DNA of 64,000 nt. Source: Oligoflexales bacterium (GTDB lineage: Bacteria > Bdellovibrionota_B > Oligoflexia > Oligoflexales > RGVZ01). Below, piece after piece: positions 52,520-61,056 of this stretch. How positions within the stretch are numbered: the stretch's first letter is position 1; each line of letters starts with the position of its first letter. Both the position numbers and the translations under genes were made by a program. The stretch lies in the NCBI GenBank assembly GCA_947479535.1, contig CANJZQ010000003.1, positions 1 through 64,000 on the forward strand, given 5' to 3'. A model generated the notes under the pieces. It did not search any database. It was not told where the DNA came from and saw only the letters and a list, made by a program, of their open reading frames with translations.

Positions 52520-52554
52520 GGCTCTGATTGAATAAATCAGGGCCGTTTCTTTTT
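52520..52554 (+). terminator. Rho-independent terminator of the initiator tRNA
   Basis: GGCTCTGATT (52520-52529) and AATCAGGGCC (52535-52544) form a ten-pair stem with one G-U pair and a GAATA loop, followed by GTTTCTTTTT. Confidence 0.93.
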
Positions 52555-52637
52555 GGGTCCCCGGATCAAATAAAGGCACACGCCTGGATCAAACCAATAA
52601 AAGAACATGATAAGCTGTTGGCGGAGGAAAGCCCCCG

Positions 52638-53024
52638 ATGCCCACGATGTTCACCTGCCTTTTCATCGCCATGCTGCTGCCGTTTGTTCCACGCATGTTT
52701 ACCTTTCGTGCACAGATGCAACGTGGGTTCAACAACCATGAGCCGCGACTCCAGCAGGCAACCCTGACGGGCCTTGGGGCACGTGCCGTGGGTGCCCACC
52801 AGAACAGTTTTGAGGCACTGCTGCTGTTCGCCTGCGCCGTCATGATCGCCTATGCCTCACAAGTGGATTCCGTCATCTCTGGTCAACTCTCTATCGTTTT
52901 CGTCGCGTGCCGCGTCTTTTATATCGGTCTATACCTTGCCGACATGCCGAGTGCGCGATCCACGATCTGGACCATCGGATTGGGAGTCACCCTCGCTCTG
53001 GCCGGCGCCCGCTGGATTTTTTAA
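52638..53024 (+). CDS. MAPEG-family membrane protein
   Basis: A 128-residue protein with four membrane helices and the MAPEG pattern RAQMQRGFNNHEPR then GLGARAVGAHQNSFEALLLFA. The family includes glutathione-dependent membrane enzymes; bacterial members are mostly uncharacterised. GGAGG precedes the ATG. The next gene starts right after its stop codon. Confidence 0.85.
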   Translation: MPTMFTCLFIAMLLPFVPRMFTFRAQMQRGFNNHEPRLQQATLTGLGARAVGAHQNSFEALLLFACAVMIAYASQVDSVISGQLSIVFVACRVFYIGLYLADMPSARSTIWTIGLGVTLALAGARWIF

Positions 53025-53025
53025 A

Positions 53026-54564
53026 GTGCGCCTCTCTAAATTCATCAAATTTTCTGGCATCGGAATTATGACAGCGGGCAAGTCTGCCTTCTCCCGGACC
53101 AGTGCAAAAAAATACCTGGTCGATAGCCTGCTGGAGCAACCCGGATTACCAGCCAAAATCGCTCAACTGATTTCCATGCGCACCGGTTTGGATTCACAAC
53201 ACGCGGAATCGCCACGCCTTTCCATTGAGGAAATCAAAGCCCGCATCAGCGAGGATTCCCCAGCCCTTGCCGGCGAAATCGAATCCCTCAGTGACGCGCC
53301 AAAAGTCGCATCGCTATCCCAAGTTCACGAGGCCAGACTAAAATCCGGCCAGCGTGTCGCGATCAAAATACAGTTTCCCGGCCTGGCCACTGAAATCGAG
53401 GAACAGGTTGATGATTTTGTGAGCCTCGCGGCACGCAGTCCGGCTAAAACTTTCGGTTTCACCCAAGATTCCTGGGGAAAATTTCTGAAGGAAAAGCTCC
53501 TTGAGGAAACCGATTACCGCTGTGAAGCCGCCTATCAGCGAGAATTCAGCGCAAGTGTTCATGGTACGGGGATCATCGTCCCCCAAGTGATGGACCATCT
53601 GTCGACGAAAAACATTCTTGTCCAATCGTGGGAAGAATCGACCCCACCGGGAGAACTTCAGGCGTGGCGCAGAAGCCCGGGACAAGGATCGTTGGGGACG
53701 GCGGCTGACCTGATGGTGCAAATGTTGGCCCGAAGCCTGTTCCAGGCAAACTTGATCCACTGCGATTTAAACCCGGGAAACTACGGCTTCCGCTTTGATC
53801 ACGCACGCCAAAAGACGGAACTCGTGATTTATGACTTTGGTGCCATGCAGCGCCTGTCACAGGAAAAAGTGAAACTTCTAGCACGTCTGATAGCCCGTGC
53901 ATCAGACCAGGTTGATGACGATTGGTGCGACCTGTTGCACGCACTGGGCTTTGACCAGGAAAAGTTAAGGCCCATCGCGGCGCGATTGCCAAAATTCATG
54001 CCGGCGCTGTTGCTGCCATTTTGTAACGGCTCAAGCGGTCATTCAGCAAAGTGGAACCCAACAACGTGGAACCCCGGCCAAGTCATGGACGAGATCCTGG
54101 GCGCTGAAAAATGGTGGTTTCGCACTGCAGGTCCTCCATGGTTTCTCTATCTCATGAGAACCATTCAAGGATGGCACCACGGAATGAAACTCATCGACGA
54201 GCCGGTTGACGCCTGGCGCATCTTCTACGGAATGATGGCTCCGGCGCTGGCATCTTCGATGCCAACTGGCCCTTTGCGCAAAAAAGACGATCGCATGGCA
54301 GACCAGATTGCCAGGCCGTTGCTCTCAAATCACCTGCGCGTCACCGTGACTGAGGGCAGGGACACTGTTGTGGCTTTGGAATTGCCGGCGGCAGCGATCG
54401 AAAATTTGCCAGATCTTGTCCCGGATGATGTTGCACAAAAGATCCTCGCGCAAGGAATGAACCTGCGCAAGATGGCAGATGAAATTCTTTCACGCAGCGC
54501 GCCACAAGGGCCTGTATTTGAAATGAGCCAAGGCACCCGGCATTACCGGGTGTGGCTGGAGTAA
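53026..54564 (+). CDS. AarF/UbiB-type ABC1 family atypical kinase
   Basis: A protein of about 512 residues. Kinase-like elements include VASLSQVHEARLKSGQRVAIKIQFPG (ATP-binding loop and Lys), LIHCDLNPGNYGF (catalytic loop) and VIYDFGAMQRL (metal-binding loop). The N-terminal motif that is normally K-x-G-Q reads KIAQ (PAKIAQLISM). ABC1 proteins support quinone biosynthesis or lipid metabolism. I placed the start at the GTG at 53026, just after the MAPEG stop, giving RLSKFIKFSG near the N-terminus; an ATG at 53068 is an alternative. The C-terminal 120 residues are distinct and unknown. Confidence 0.85.
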   Translation: MRLSKFIKFSGIGIMTAGKSAFSRTSAKKYLVDSLLEQPGLPAKIAQLISMRTGLDSQHAESPRLSIEEIKARISEDSPALAGEIESLSDAPKVASLSQVHEARLKSGQRVAIKIQFPGLATEIEEQVDDFVSLAARSPAKTFGFTQDSWGKFLKEKLLEETDYRCEAAYQREFSASVHGTGIIVPQVMDHLSTKNILVQSWEESTPPGELQAWRRSPGQGSLGTAADLMVQMLARSLFQANLIHCDLNPGNYGFRFDHARQKTELVIYDFGAMQRLSQEKVKLLARLIARASDQVDDDWCDLLHALGFDQEKLRPIAARLPKFMPALLLPFCNGSSGHSAKWNPTTWNPGQVMDEILGAEKWWFRTAGPPWFLYLMRTIQGWHHGMKLIDEPVDAWRIFYGMMAPALASSMPTGPLRKKDDRMADQIARPLLSNHLRVTVTEGRDTVVALELPAAAIENLPDLVPDDVAQKILAQGMNLRKMADEILSRSAPQGPVFEMSQGTRHYRVWLE

Positions 54565-54567
54565 CTC

Positions 54568-55908
54568 CTAGTGGGCCATTAGCGCCAGAGCGCCGGCATT
54601 CATCTTCAAAATCTCATGGGCGAGTTCAGGCGTGAGCTTGTCAGGCGTGTCGGTAGACCGGTGATAGTCGCCGTAGCGATTCCAGTCAGCATCGATTGCA
54701 AGAATCGCAGGCAATCCGGCATCCAGGAACGAAACATGATCGCTGCCAAATGGATTATAGGACGTACTGACCTTCAGCTTTGTCACTGCAGCGGCGGAGT
54801 CAGTGAACTTCTTGGCAAAAGCCGCATGCTCACTTTCCGTTTCGATCAAAACGGCAAGGGGTCCGGTATTGCCGCCCTTTGCATAGGCAATCATGTCCAT
54901 CGTCAACACACCACGAATCCGCTCTTTTTCCGAATCCGGCAATTCGTCAACAAATGCAGCCGAACCGTAAAGACCCTGCTCCTCGCCTGAGAAGGCGACA
55001 AAAATAATATCTTGGGAATGTGGCGTTTCAGCCATGACCCTCGCCAACTCAAGCACGCCAGCGGCCCCGCTGGCATTGTCTTCAGCCCCGGGTGCGGCAG
55101 AGGAAGTCCGTTCTGAAGTGGAATCAAAATGGCCACCGACAACGAGCAAGCCCCGGTCGCCGGCTGCAGGGACACCTGACTCCTGAGCCAAGCGTTCGCC
55201 CGTGAGAATTCCAACCACATTCCACGCTGCACGGCCCTGCACTTTAAATTCCTGGACGGTCACTTCCATGCCAGGAATTGCCCCCAGGGTAGACTTGATC
55301 CAGTCGCGGGCCTGAATATTTCCTGCGGCAGAAATATGCCGGTTCCAGCCGGCAAGCTTTTGAACATCCCCCCACCAACGCTCGCGACTGACTTTCCCCG
55401 CGGCATCGGTCAACATCGCTGCATGGCGCGATGACATTTTAGAAGTAGGCGTCTGATTTGACTGCAACTGTAAAACAACACGACCAGCCTCGACTGGGAA
55501 AACTCCCAAGGCTGGAGATTTCTCAGCAGCCATTTGATCCAGCACTGCAATGGCACCAGAGTCGCCTTCAATAAGGCGAATGCGACCCTCGTCAGCCAAC
55601 GTGACACTGCCTGCCGGCAGGGGCTTCGAATCATGAGCGGCAACGATCACGCGCAAATCGTCAGCTGCAATTTCAGATGCAAGAATATTTGTCGCAAATC
55701 CGGTTTTCTTCACCTTCATCAGACCTGCTGGAGTCACAGAAACCAGGAGGCTGCCTCCAATTTCAGTCCACCACGAGACCCCGGCCAGATTCTTCAGATT
55801 GCCCAGTTTGGACGGACCCGCGGCCGCAATGTTCACAATAGCGAGCTGCTCAGCAGGGGTCGCCGACACCATGGATAACGCCAAAATGGCCAATAGGATA
55901 TTTCGCAT
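54568..55908 (-). CDS. Secreted M28-family zinc aminopeptidase
   Basis: A 446-residue protein with a signal peptide (LLAILALSMVSATPA). The catalytic domain has GGHFDSTSERTS with AEDNASGAAGVLELAR (first metal ligands), FVAFSGEEQGLYGSAAF (catalytic Glu pair), LTMDMIAYA and NPFGSDHVSFLDAGLP (last His ligand), all typical of M28. The N-terminal 170 residues are a separate domain. It removes N-terminal amino acids outside the cytoplasm. It is convergent with the ABC1 kinase gene. Confidence 0.93.
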   Translation of the reverse strand: MRNILLAILALSMVSATPAEQLAIVNIAAAGPSKLGNLKNLAGVSWWTEIGGSLLVSVTPAGLMKVKKTGFATNILASEIAADDLRVIVAAHDSKPLPAGSVTLADEGRIRLIEGDSGAIAVLDQMAAEKSPALGVFPVEAGRVVLQLQSNQTPTSKMSSRHAAMLTDAAGKVSRERWWGDVQKLAGWNRHISAAGNIQARDWIKSTLGAIPGMEVTVQEFKVQGRAAWNVVGILTGERLAQESGVPAAGDRGLLVVGGHFDSTSERTSSAAPGAEDNASGAAGVLELARVMAETPHSQDIIFVAFSGEEQGLYGSAAFVDELPDSEKERIRGVLTMDMIAYAKGGNTGPLAVLIETESEHAAFAKKFTDSAAAVTKLKVSTSYNPFGSDHVSFLDAGLPAILAIDADWNRYGDYHRSTDTPDKLTPELAHEILKMNAGALALMAH

Positions 55909-56049
55909 AGAAAAATGATTTCATGGCCAGCAGGGGAAGGCAACCCATTGTTCTACTGGATTTTTCATCGGCTCCCTAAAAATCAACCAAATGGCAAAAT
56001 TCAAGCCCGCCTCTTTAGCTGTCGAATCCTGGATCACGCAGGAGGCGTC

Positions 56050-56412
56050 ATGACACGGTCACAAAAATTAGCAAAAAAAATGCATCAGTTGCTGGAGATC
56101 TTATCCGCCGGGATATTTTTGACCTTGATTCTAGTTGGACTGGCTGCAGCAGCTTCCGCCGCCCAGCAGGATGAAGGCCTTGTCACTTCAGCGCCTACAC
56201 TTCCCGTTCGCGTTCCCGTCCCGCCCTCAGAAGCTGGTGCTACCACAGGATGGGACATTGACGGGGACGGGCGGGCAGACATGATTCAAGTCGTTGAGCA
56301 TGGAGCCACCACTGCAGGAGCGCGCATCGACACAGCTTATGACTTTGACGGAGACGGAAAGCCGGATCTCGTCCGTTCAAGGAACACCTCAACTGCGCCA
56401 GCCAAGCAATAA
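56050..56412 (+). CDS. Small exported protein with two calcium-binding-like loops
   Basis: A 120-residue protein starting at an ATG with GGAGG upstream. The N-terminal hydrophobic segment (ILSAGIFLTLILVGLAAAAS) directs export. Two loops of the D-x-D-G-D-G-x-x-D type follow at residues 69-77 (DIDGDGRAD) and 98-106 (DFDGDGKPD), as in dockerin, FG-GAP and thrombospondin type 3 repeats that bind calcium. The linker between is Pro/Val-rich. It is 12 bases upstream of the cNMP-domain gene. Confidence 0.75.
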   Translation: MTRSQKLAKKMHQLLEILSAGIFLTLILVGLAAAASAAQQDEGLVTSAPTLPVRVPVPPSEAGATTGWDIDGDGRADMIQVVEHGATTAGARIDTAYDFDGDGKPDLVRSRNTSTAPAKQ

Positions 56413-56424
56413 GAGGCACTGACA

Positions 56425-56856
56425 ATGACAACGGAAGGCCAAACCATTCGCTTTGCTCCCGGTGAATTGATTTTCAAGGAAGGCGAAAAGGGTGATGTGA
56501 TCTTTCACATCGAGCGGGGAATTGTCGAAATTTTTGTCGGCGAGGGAACCGGGATTGTCGTTTTGACCGAGATGAACCCCGGCGAAATTGTTGGAGTCAT
56601 GGCGGCTATCACAGGGGAACCGAGACTAGCCTCGGCAAGAGCAAAGACAGAAGTCATCAGCAAAAAAATTCCTTCTCAATCCATCACTGAACAGGTAAAG
56701 ACCCTGCCTAAGTGGGTAAAGGCGGCTTTCAAGGACTATCGCGGGCGCCTGGATCACGTAAATAAAATGGTCCAGGAACAATCCCGCGAGATAAAAAAAC
56801 TCAGAAAAAAACTTCAACCTGAAGCTGAGAAACCCGCAGTAGAAAAAAAAGCCTGA
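56425..56856 (+). CDS. Stand-alone cyclic nucleotide-binding-like domain with coiled-coil tail
   Basis: A 143-residue cytoplasmic protein. Residues 6-80 resemble a cyclic nucleotide-binding domain (FAPGELIFKEGEKGDVIFHIERGIVEIFVG), with the phosphate cassette GEIVGVMAAITGEPRLASA. Gly and Arg of the cassette are kept but the Glu that contacts the ribose is replaced by Val. The last 45 residues are a charged coiled coil (VNKMVQEQSREIKKLRKKLQ). There is no DNA-binding domain, so it likely acts through protein contact. Confidence 0.8.
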   Translation: MTTEGQTIRFAPGELIFKEGEKGDVIFHIERGIVEIFVGEGTGIVVLTEMNPGEIVGVMAAITGEPRLASARAKTEVISKKIPSQSITEQVKTLPKWVKAAFKDYRGRLDHVNKMVQEQSREIKKLRKKLQPEAEKPAVEKKA

Positions 56857-56886
56857 GACGTTGACGCCGTCATTTGACGATCTGAC

Positions 56887-57429
56887 TCATTGGCATCGAG
56901 AATGATCGGTTGGTCCAAAACCGTGATGATATTTTTTCCCCATGAGTTCACAGACTTTAAAACCAACCTGTTGCTCCTGAGCCTGAGACAGCGACGGACT
57001 CATTTCCTCGCACTGAACGCCCTTGAGACCAAAAGCCAGGATTGACATCGTCGCACTGCCAACAGCACTCACCGGCAGTCCCACCTGCATGACGCCGGGA
57101 AAAGAACAAACAACACTCATCGTTCCGAATAAAACACCCATCCCGTCAAAGAGCCTGATCAGATCAGGCTTTCCGCGGCAGATCAAAGCATCCGGCGGCA
57201 GGAACGACATGAGTCCACCAGGTCCGGGTTCATTCAACGAATTCTGATGATGGCAAATCTCAAGGTCGATCAACTCGACAGGAACCTCAACCCCAACTTC
57301 AAGTTTGTGATCAAGGTGGGCAGTGGGTCGAGATCCGCAGGCCGACATCAAGCCGACCGCAAACATGGCCACAAGCGGTTTGCGGAAGGCATTCATTCCA
57401 TTTCCGTTGATACTGTGATTTTTATACAT
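56887..57429 (-). CDS. Putative lipoprotein
   Basis: A 180-residue protein with the lipobox LMSAC (Cys31 from this start). The ATG at 57429 has GGAG five bases upstream; an ATG at 57396 would give a shorter signal. The mature part has hydrophobic segments (MGVLFGTMSVVCSFPGVM, PVSAVGSATMSILAFGL) that could contact the membrane, and several Cys. Function unknown. Confidence 0.65.
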   Translation of the reverse strand: MYKNHSINGNGMNAFRKPLVAMFAVGLMSACGSRPTAHLDHKLEVGVEVPVELIDLEICHHQNSLNEPGPGGLMSFLPPDALICRGKPDLIRLFDGMGVLFGTMSVVCSFPGVMQVGLPVSAVGSATMSILAFGLKGVQCEEMSPSLSQAQEQQVGFKVCELMGKKYHHGFGPTDHSRCQ

Positions 57430-57490
57430 GCTGACTCCAGTATGGCGTTAGTGCCGTACCCGCTAGTTCATGGATCGCGCCAGGATTCAG

Positions 57491-57509
57491 ATCACGGAAG
57501 TCCCGTGAT
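57491..57509. promoter_or_regulatory. Inverted repeat in a divergent intergenic region
   Basis: ATCACGG (57491-57497) and CCGTGAT (57503-57509) form a seven-base inverted repeat around AAGTC, between the divergent lipoprotein and aminotransferase genes. No T-tract follows, so an operator is more likely than a terminator. Confidence 0.35.
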
Positions 57510-57615
57510 TACGGATGCTTATAAAGGAATACCCTTCCACCCCTGAAACCCTGGCCCAGTTTCTGACCGCCGGATGCCACGTTATTCGGCCAGGCCCCTG
57601 CTACAATGGAAACCG

Positions 57616-58935
57616 ATGACACGACTTTTTAAAAAAATCGCAGTTCGCACAGGGCTGGCCAGGCTTGATCCCGGCGTTCAAAAACGCCTTGGTGGGGACT
57701 ATTTTTACTTGAGGACTTACAGCAGCGACGTCCTCTCGGCACCAATCAAGGACCTCGAGCTGCTCGAGGCACTCGAACGTGCTGCGGACGTGGCGAAATC
57801 CCAAAATCATCAAACGCCAACCATTGGTCCAATCATTGATTTGTCCCAAGGCATGCCGGACCTTTCGAATTTTTTTCCTCTGCCTGCGATCCTGCAAGAA
57901 GCTACCTTTCGCAAGGAAGCGACGGTCAACCTGCAAAAATATCCGCGGGCTTTCGGCCAACCTGGCATCCTTTCGTCTGTGGCTCGCAAGATCGCCGCAG
58001 ACACAGGTGTCGTTTATGATCCAGCCTGTGAAATCCTGCTGTGCAACGGAGCGTCGCAAGGCCTGGCTCATGCCCTGGAGTGTTTCGTTGATCCAGGTGG
58101 AGCCGTGGTCCTGTTTGACCCTTGCTACTTGTTTTATCCTTGGTTGGCTCAGACCAGAGGCCTCCGAATCCGGCGCGTTGGCGGTCCAAAAAAAGGTCTC
58201 GCAGGTCGAGACCAGGACCCGAATGATCGCCGCCTCAATCAGCGTGAACTTGAACGGGCCATGCGCGGCGCGAAAGCCATCATCATTAACAGTCCGTCAA
58301 ATCCTGACGGCAGCATGATCCACATTGATGATTTGAAACTGATTGCAGCCCTCGCGGCGCGCCATAATTGCATCATCATCAGCGACGAGGTGTATTCGGG
58401 ATTTTGCTGGTCTGAAAAATTCACCAGCATCGCCAGCATAACAGCGGCACGCGCGCGAACCATTGTCATCTCCAGCGTGAGTAAATCCCACGGACTGCCG
58501 GGGTTAAGGGCCGGTTGGTGCGCGGGTCCCGCTGCGCTCATTCGGCCCCTCGCCATGCTGATGTCAATCCGCGTGCCCTGCGTCAGCGCCATGGTCCAGG
58601 AAGTGTTACCCGATTTGATCGAATCCGAATCGCGATTTGCCCCGGCAAGGCATAATCAATTTCTCGCGCGCCGTGATTCTGCGTTAGCTCAGGCTGAAGC
58701 AAATGGATTCAAGGCAGAAGCACCGGATGGTGCGTTTTACCTGTGGAGCAAAGTCCCAAGAGGATTTTCATCAGGATACGAATTCGCTCGTTGGTGCCTC
58801 GAAAGGCGCAGCGTTGTCGTGATGCCCGGAGAGCCCTTTGGCCCATCCGGCAAGGGAATGTTCCGCTATTCCTGGGGCGGACTTCAGGAATCTTTTACAA
58901 CGGCAATGCAACGGATTCAGGCAGTTGAGCCTTGA
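57616..58935 (+). CDS. PLP-dependent class I/II aminotransferase
   Basis: A protein of about 439 residues with fold type I features: ILLCNGASQGLAHALECFVDPG (PLP phosphate), PSNPDGSMIHIDDLK (N-P of the PLP ring pocket), CIIISDEVYSGF (Asp) and SSVSKSHGLPGLRAGW with the Schiff-base Lys. The C-terminal domain ends MFRYSWGGLQ. Substrate is not evident. I chose the ATG at 57616 with GGAA upstream; a further ATG 14 codons earlier is possible. Its 3' end overlaps the convergent enolase-superfamily gene by 41 bases. Confidence 0.88.
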   Translation: MTRLFKKIAVRTGLARLDPGVQKRLGGDYFYLRTYSSDVLSAPIKDLELLEALERAADVAKSQNHQTPTIGPIIDLSQGMPDLSNFFPLPAILQEATFRKEATVNLQKYPRAFGQPGILSSVARKIAADTGVVYDPACEILLCNGASQGLAHALECFVDPGGAVVLFDPCYLFYPWLAQTRGLRIRRVGGPKKGLAGRDQDPNDRRLNQRELERAMRGAKAIIINSPSNPDGSMIHIDDLKLIAALAARHNCIIISDEVYSGFCWSEKFTSIASITAARARTIVISSVSKSHGLPGLRAGWCAGPAALIRPLAMLMSIRVPCVSAMVQEVLPDLIESESRFAPARHNQFLARRDSALAQAEANGFKAEAPDGAFYLWSKVPRGFSSGYEFARWCLERRSVVVMPGEPFGPSGKGMFRYSWGGLQESFTTAMQRIQAVEP

Positions 58936-60169
58936 AGGTCTGAAAACCGATCATCTGTGCCCGCATCACCCGTTCGTCAAGGTCAAAACCGAGGCCGCGC
59001 TGAGCATTGACTTCCAGCGAAGACGCAGAACTTCTGAGACGATCCGATCGAAAAACACTACGACCGAGAACGAGCCTTGAAAAGGACTCTTCCACCCACA
59101 GGCTTGAAATATGCTTGCTGATTAGTTTTGCTGATGCGCCCAACATGCGATCTTCACCCACAAGCGCGCCAAGGGCCACACGGGCGCCGGCGCGGCAGGC
59201 TTGATTCACTGCCATCATCGCACCGGTGATACCTCCGCACTTGCCAACGCGAATGTTCCAAATCGAAACTTCAGGACAGCGTGCGAAAGCACGACAAGAT
59301 TCTTCGCCTGACAGCACCTCATCTGCCATGATGACGACCCCTGCATCACGTCCAAACACAGCCAATGATTCCGCATCGGCCGGACCGACTGGGTCTTCAA
59401 AGGCAGCAAGTCGCTGACGCAAATCGGCATGCTGATGGAATATCCGGTTCAAAAATTCATGTGCAGATGCTGCAGAATATCCCTGATTTGCATCAAGGGT
59501 TATATTTGCAAGTGGCCCCATGCACCGAAACACCATGCCGACTCGTTGGACGCTGCGCGAGTCACCAACCTTGACTTTGAAGTGTTTAAAGCCAAAGGAC
59601 CTGTACCCAAAGGTCAGCATTGCAGCCAACCACGGCCGGATCATCGGAATTGTTGCGCGTCTTGCCAGCGTCTTGTCCGTGAAAAAAAGTGGATCTTTCG
59701 CCCGTTGGGAATCGTCGGTGCCGCGCGACGCAATTTTAGAACGCATCTCCAACAGAAGGTTTTCGGCTGGAAGGTCTAAAACTTTGGACAACCAATCAAA
59801 CAAGGCCACATCGAAAGCACTCCACACTGCAAGCTGATTTGTGGAGGAAACTGTCGACCATGCATCAATCAGCAGGTCCATCACGGTGTCGAGACAACTG
59901 CCCCCAGAAGTTGCGGCCACCATCACGGGCACGGCGAGTTCGTTAAATAATGTTTGGCATTGCGCGAGAGATCCATCGACGGTCTCACCAGTGACATAAG
60001 AGCGCGGGAGGGCTTCTCCCAACCCAAAAATATGGCGGCAATCCACAACAGAGGAAAGCCGGATCACCAGTCCTTCGTTGGAAGACCTTTCGCCATGTGC
60101 GTGGCGGATCCGGAAGCGGAACGGACTGCGACGGTGGAACACTTCCAATTGAAACGACGAACCGGTCAC
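58895..60169 (-). CDS. Enolase-superfamily (muconate lactonizing subgroup-like) enzyme
   Basis: A 424-residue protein with a capping domain and a TIM-barrel. The barrel motifs are visible: FKHFKVKVG (Lys198 and Lys200), TLDANQGYS (Asp226), AFEDPVG (Glu258) and VIMADEV (Asp283/Glu284) as metal ligands, then IWNIRVGKCGG, where the position usually held by the second catalytic Lys is Arg307. Relatives include dipeptide epimerases and o-succinylbenzoate synthase. The Arg suggests a dehydratase- or cycloisomerase-type variant rather than an epimerase. It overlaps the alpha/beta hydrolase gene by four bases (ATGA). Confidence 0.82.
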   Translation of the reverse strand: MTGSSFQLEVFHRRSPFRFRIRHAHGERSSNEGLVIRLSSVVDCRHIFGLGEALPRSYVTGETVDGSLAQCQTLFNELAVPVMVAATSGGSCLDTVMDLLIDAWSTVSSTNQLAVWSAFDVALFDWLSKVLDLPAENLLLEMRSKIASRGTDDSQRAKDPLFFTDKTLARRATIPMIRPWLAAMLTFGYRSFGFKHFKVKVGDSRSVQRVGMVFRCMGPLANITLDANQGYSAASAHEFLNRIFHQHADLRQRLAAFEDPVGPADAESLAVFGRDAGVVIMADEVLSGEESCRAFARCPEVSIWNIRVGKCGGITGAMMAVNQACRAGARVALGALVGEDRMLGASAKLISKHISSLWVEESFSRLVLGRSVFRSDRLRSSASSLEVNAQRGLGFDLDERVMRAQMIGFQTFKAQLPESVALPL

Positions 60170-61056
60170 GGAATGCCTCCCGATTTTGATTTCTGATTGG
60201 CAATTGCCCTGGCGAGCAAATCAGGATGCTGCAACAGGAGACCATGGCGGCGCGATGGGTAGTGAATGATATTGGCGTCCGCTTGGCGCAAAAGGGCGTC
60301 GGTCCTCGGCAAATCAATCACGGGATCTTCAACTGGTACATGAAAGGAGACCTCAGGCCGCGTATCCGTCGGGTCTGGCTTGAGGCTTCCCGGGATGAAC
60401 CGTTTACGGACAATTTTTTGAAAGCCTGCAGTCACCTTCAGAAAATCCAGAGAAACATGATCATTGCGCAGCGTATCTGCAGTAAGCCAAGAAATGATTT
60501 CCGGTTGTTCTGAAAAATCAGAGGGCAATAAAGTCAGTGGCAAGCGCCCGGAAATAAATCCCCCACCAGCAAAAGACTCGACCAATGCGCGCCACAGGAT
60601 ACGGCGTTGCAATTTTTTGTGGGGAAAAATACCTGGAGCAACCAAATGCAGTGATTCTACTTGTCGCCAGGATTCGGCCGGGCCATCAAAAAAGAAAGCC
60701 AACGCGGCGAGAGCACCCCACGAAGTTGCCACGACATCAATCTTGGAAGAATTTTCAGACCCAGCCTCTTTTTTGGATCGAGCACGGTCAAGGCAACCCT
60801 CGATCCATGCAAATCCGGACTCCATGGACCGGACGTCCCCGCGCCAACCCTCTCGATCGGTGGCAAAAACTTTTTCCCAAACACCGGTGTCGAGGGCATG
60901 ACGAGCAAAAGGGCCGAACCATCCTGAATGGCTTTCGGCCCCGTGAAGGCAGACTATGCTTCGTGAAATTCCGTCACCTTTAAAATCAGCCGTTTCGCCA
61001 GAAGTTCTGGCGGAATCGGATTCTCTATTTGATTGAGTCCAAACTTGCCCCAACAC
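60166..61056 (-). CDS. Alpha/beta-fold hydrolase
   Basis: A protein of about 296 residues. HG of the oxyanion hole is in IVCLHGAESHSGWFG, the nucleophile Ser is in VVATSWGALAAL (G-x-S-x-G-like elbow, here T-S-W-G), and the His is in SRRHGLLLQHPD. I chose the GTG at 61056, with AGGAAGG eight bases upstream; it lies inside the end of the upstream lipoprotein gene. Overlap with the enolase-superfamily gene suggests sequential reactions; MenH/MenC-type pairing in menaquinone synthesis is one possibility, not proven. Confidence 0.78.
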   Translation of the reverse strand: MLGQVWTQSNRESDSARTSGETADFKGDGISRSIVCLHGAESHSGWFGPFARHALDTGVWEKVFATDREGWRGDVRSMESGFAWIEGCLDRARSKKEAGSENSSKIDVVATSWGALAALAFFFDGPAESWRQVESLHLVAPGIFPHKKLQRRILWRALVESFAGGGFISGRLPLTLLPSDFSEQPEIISWLTADTLRNDHVSLDFLKVTAGFQKIVRKRFIPGSLKPDPTDTRPEVSFHVPVEDPVIDLPRTDALLRQADANIIHYPSRRHGLLLQHPDLLARAIANQKSKSGGIP

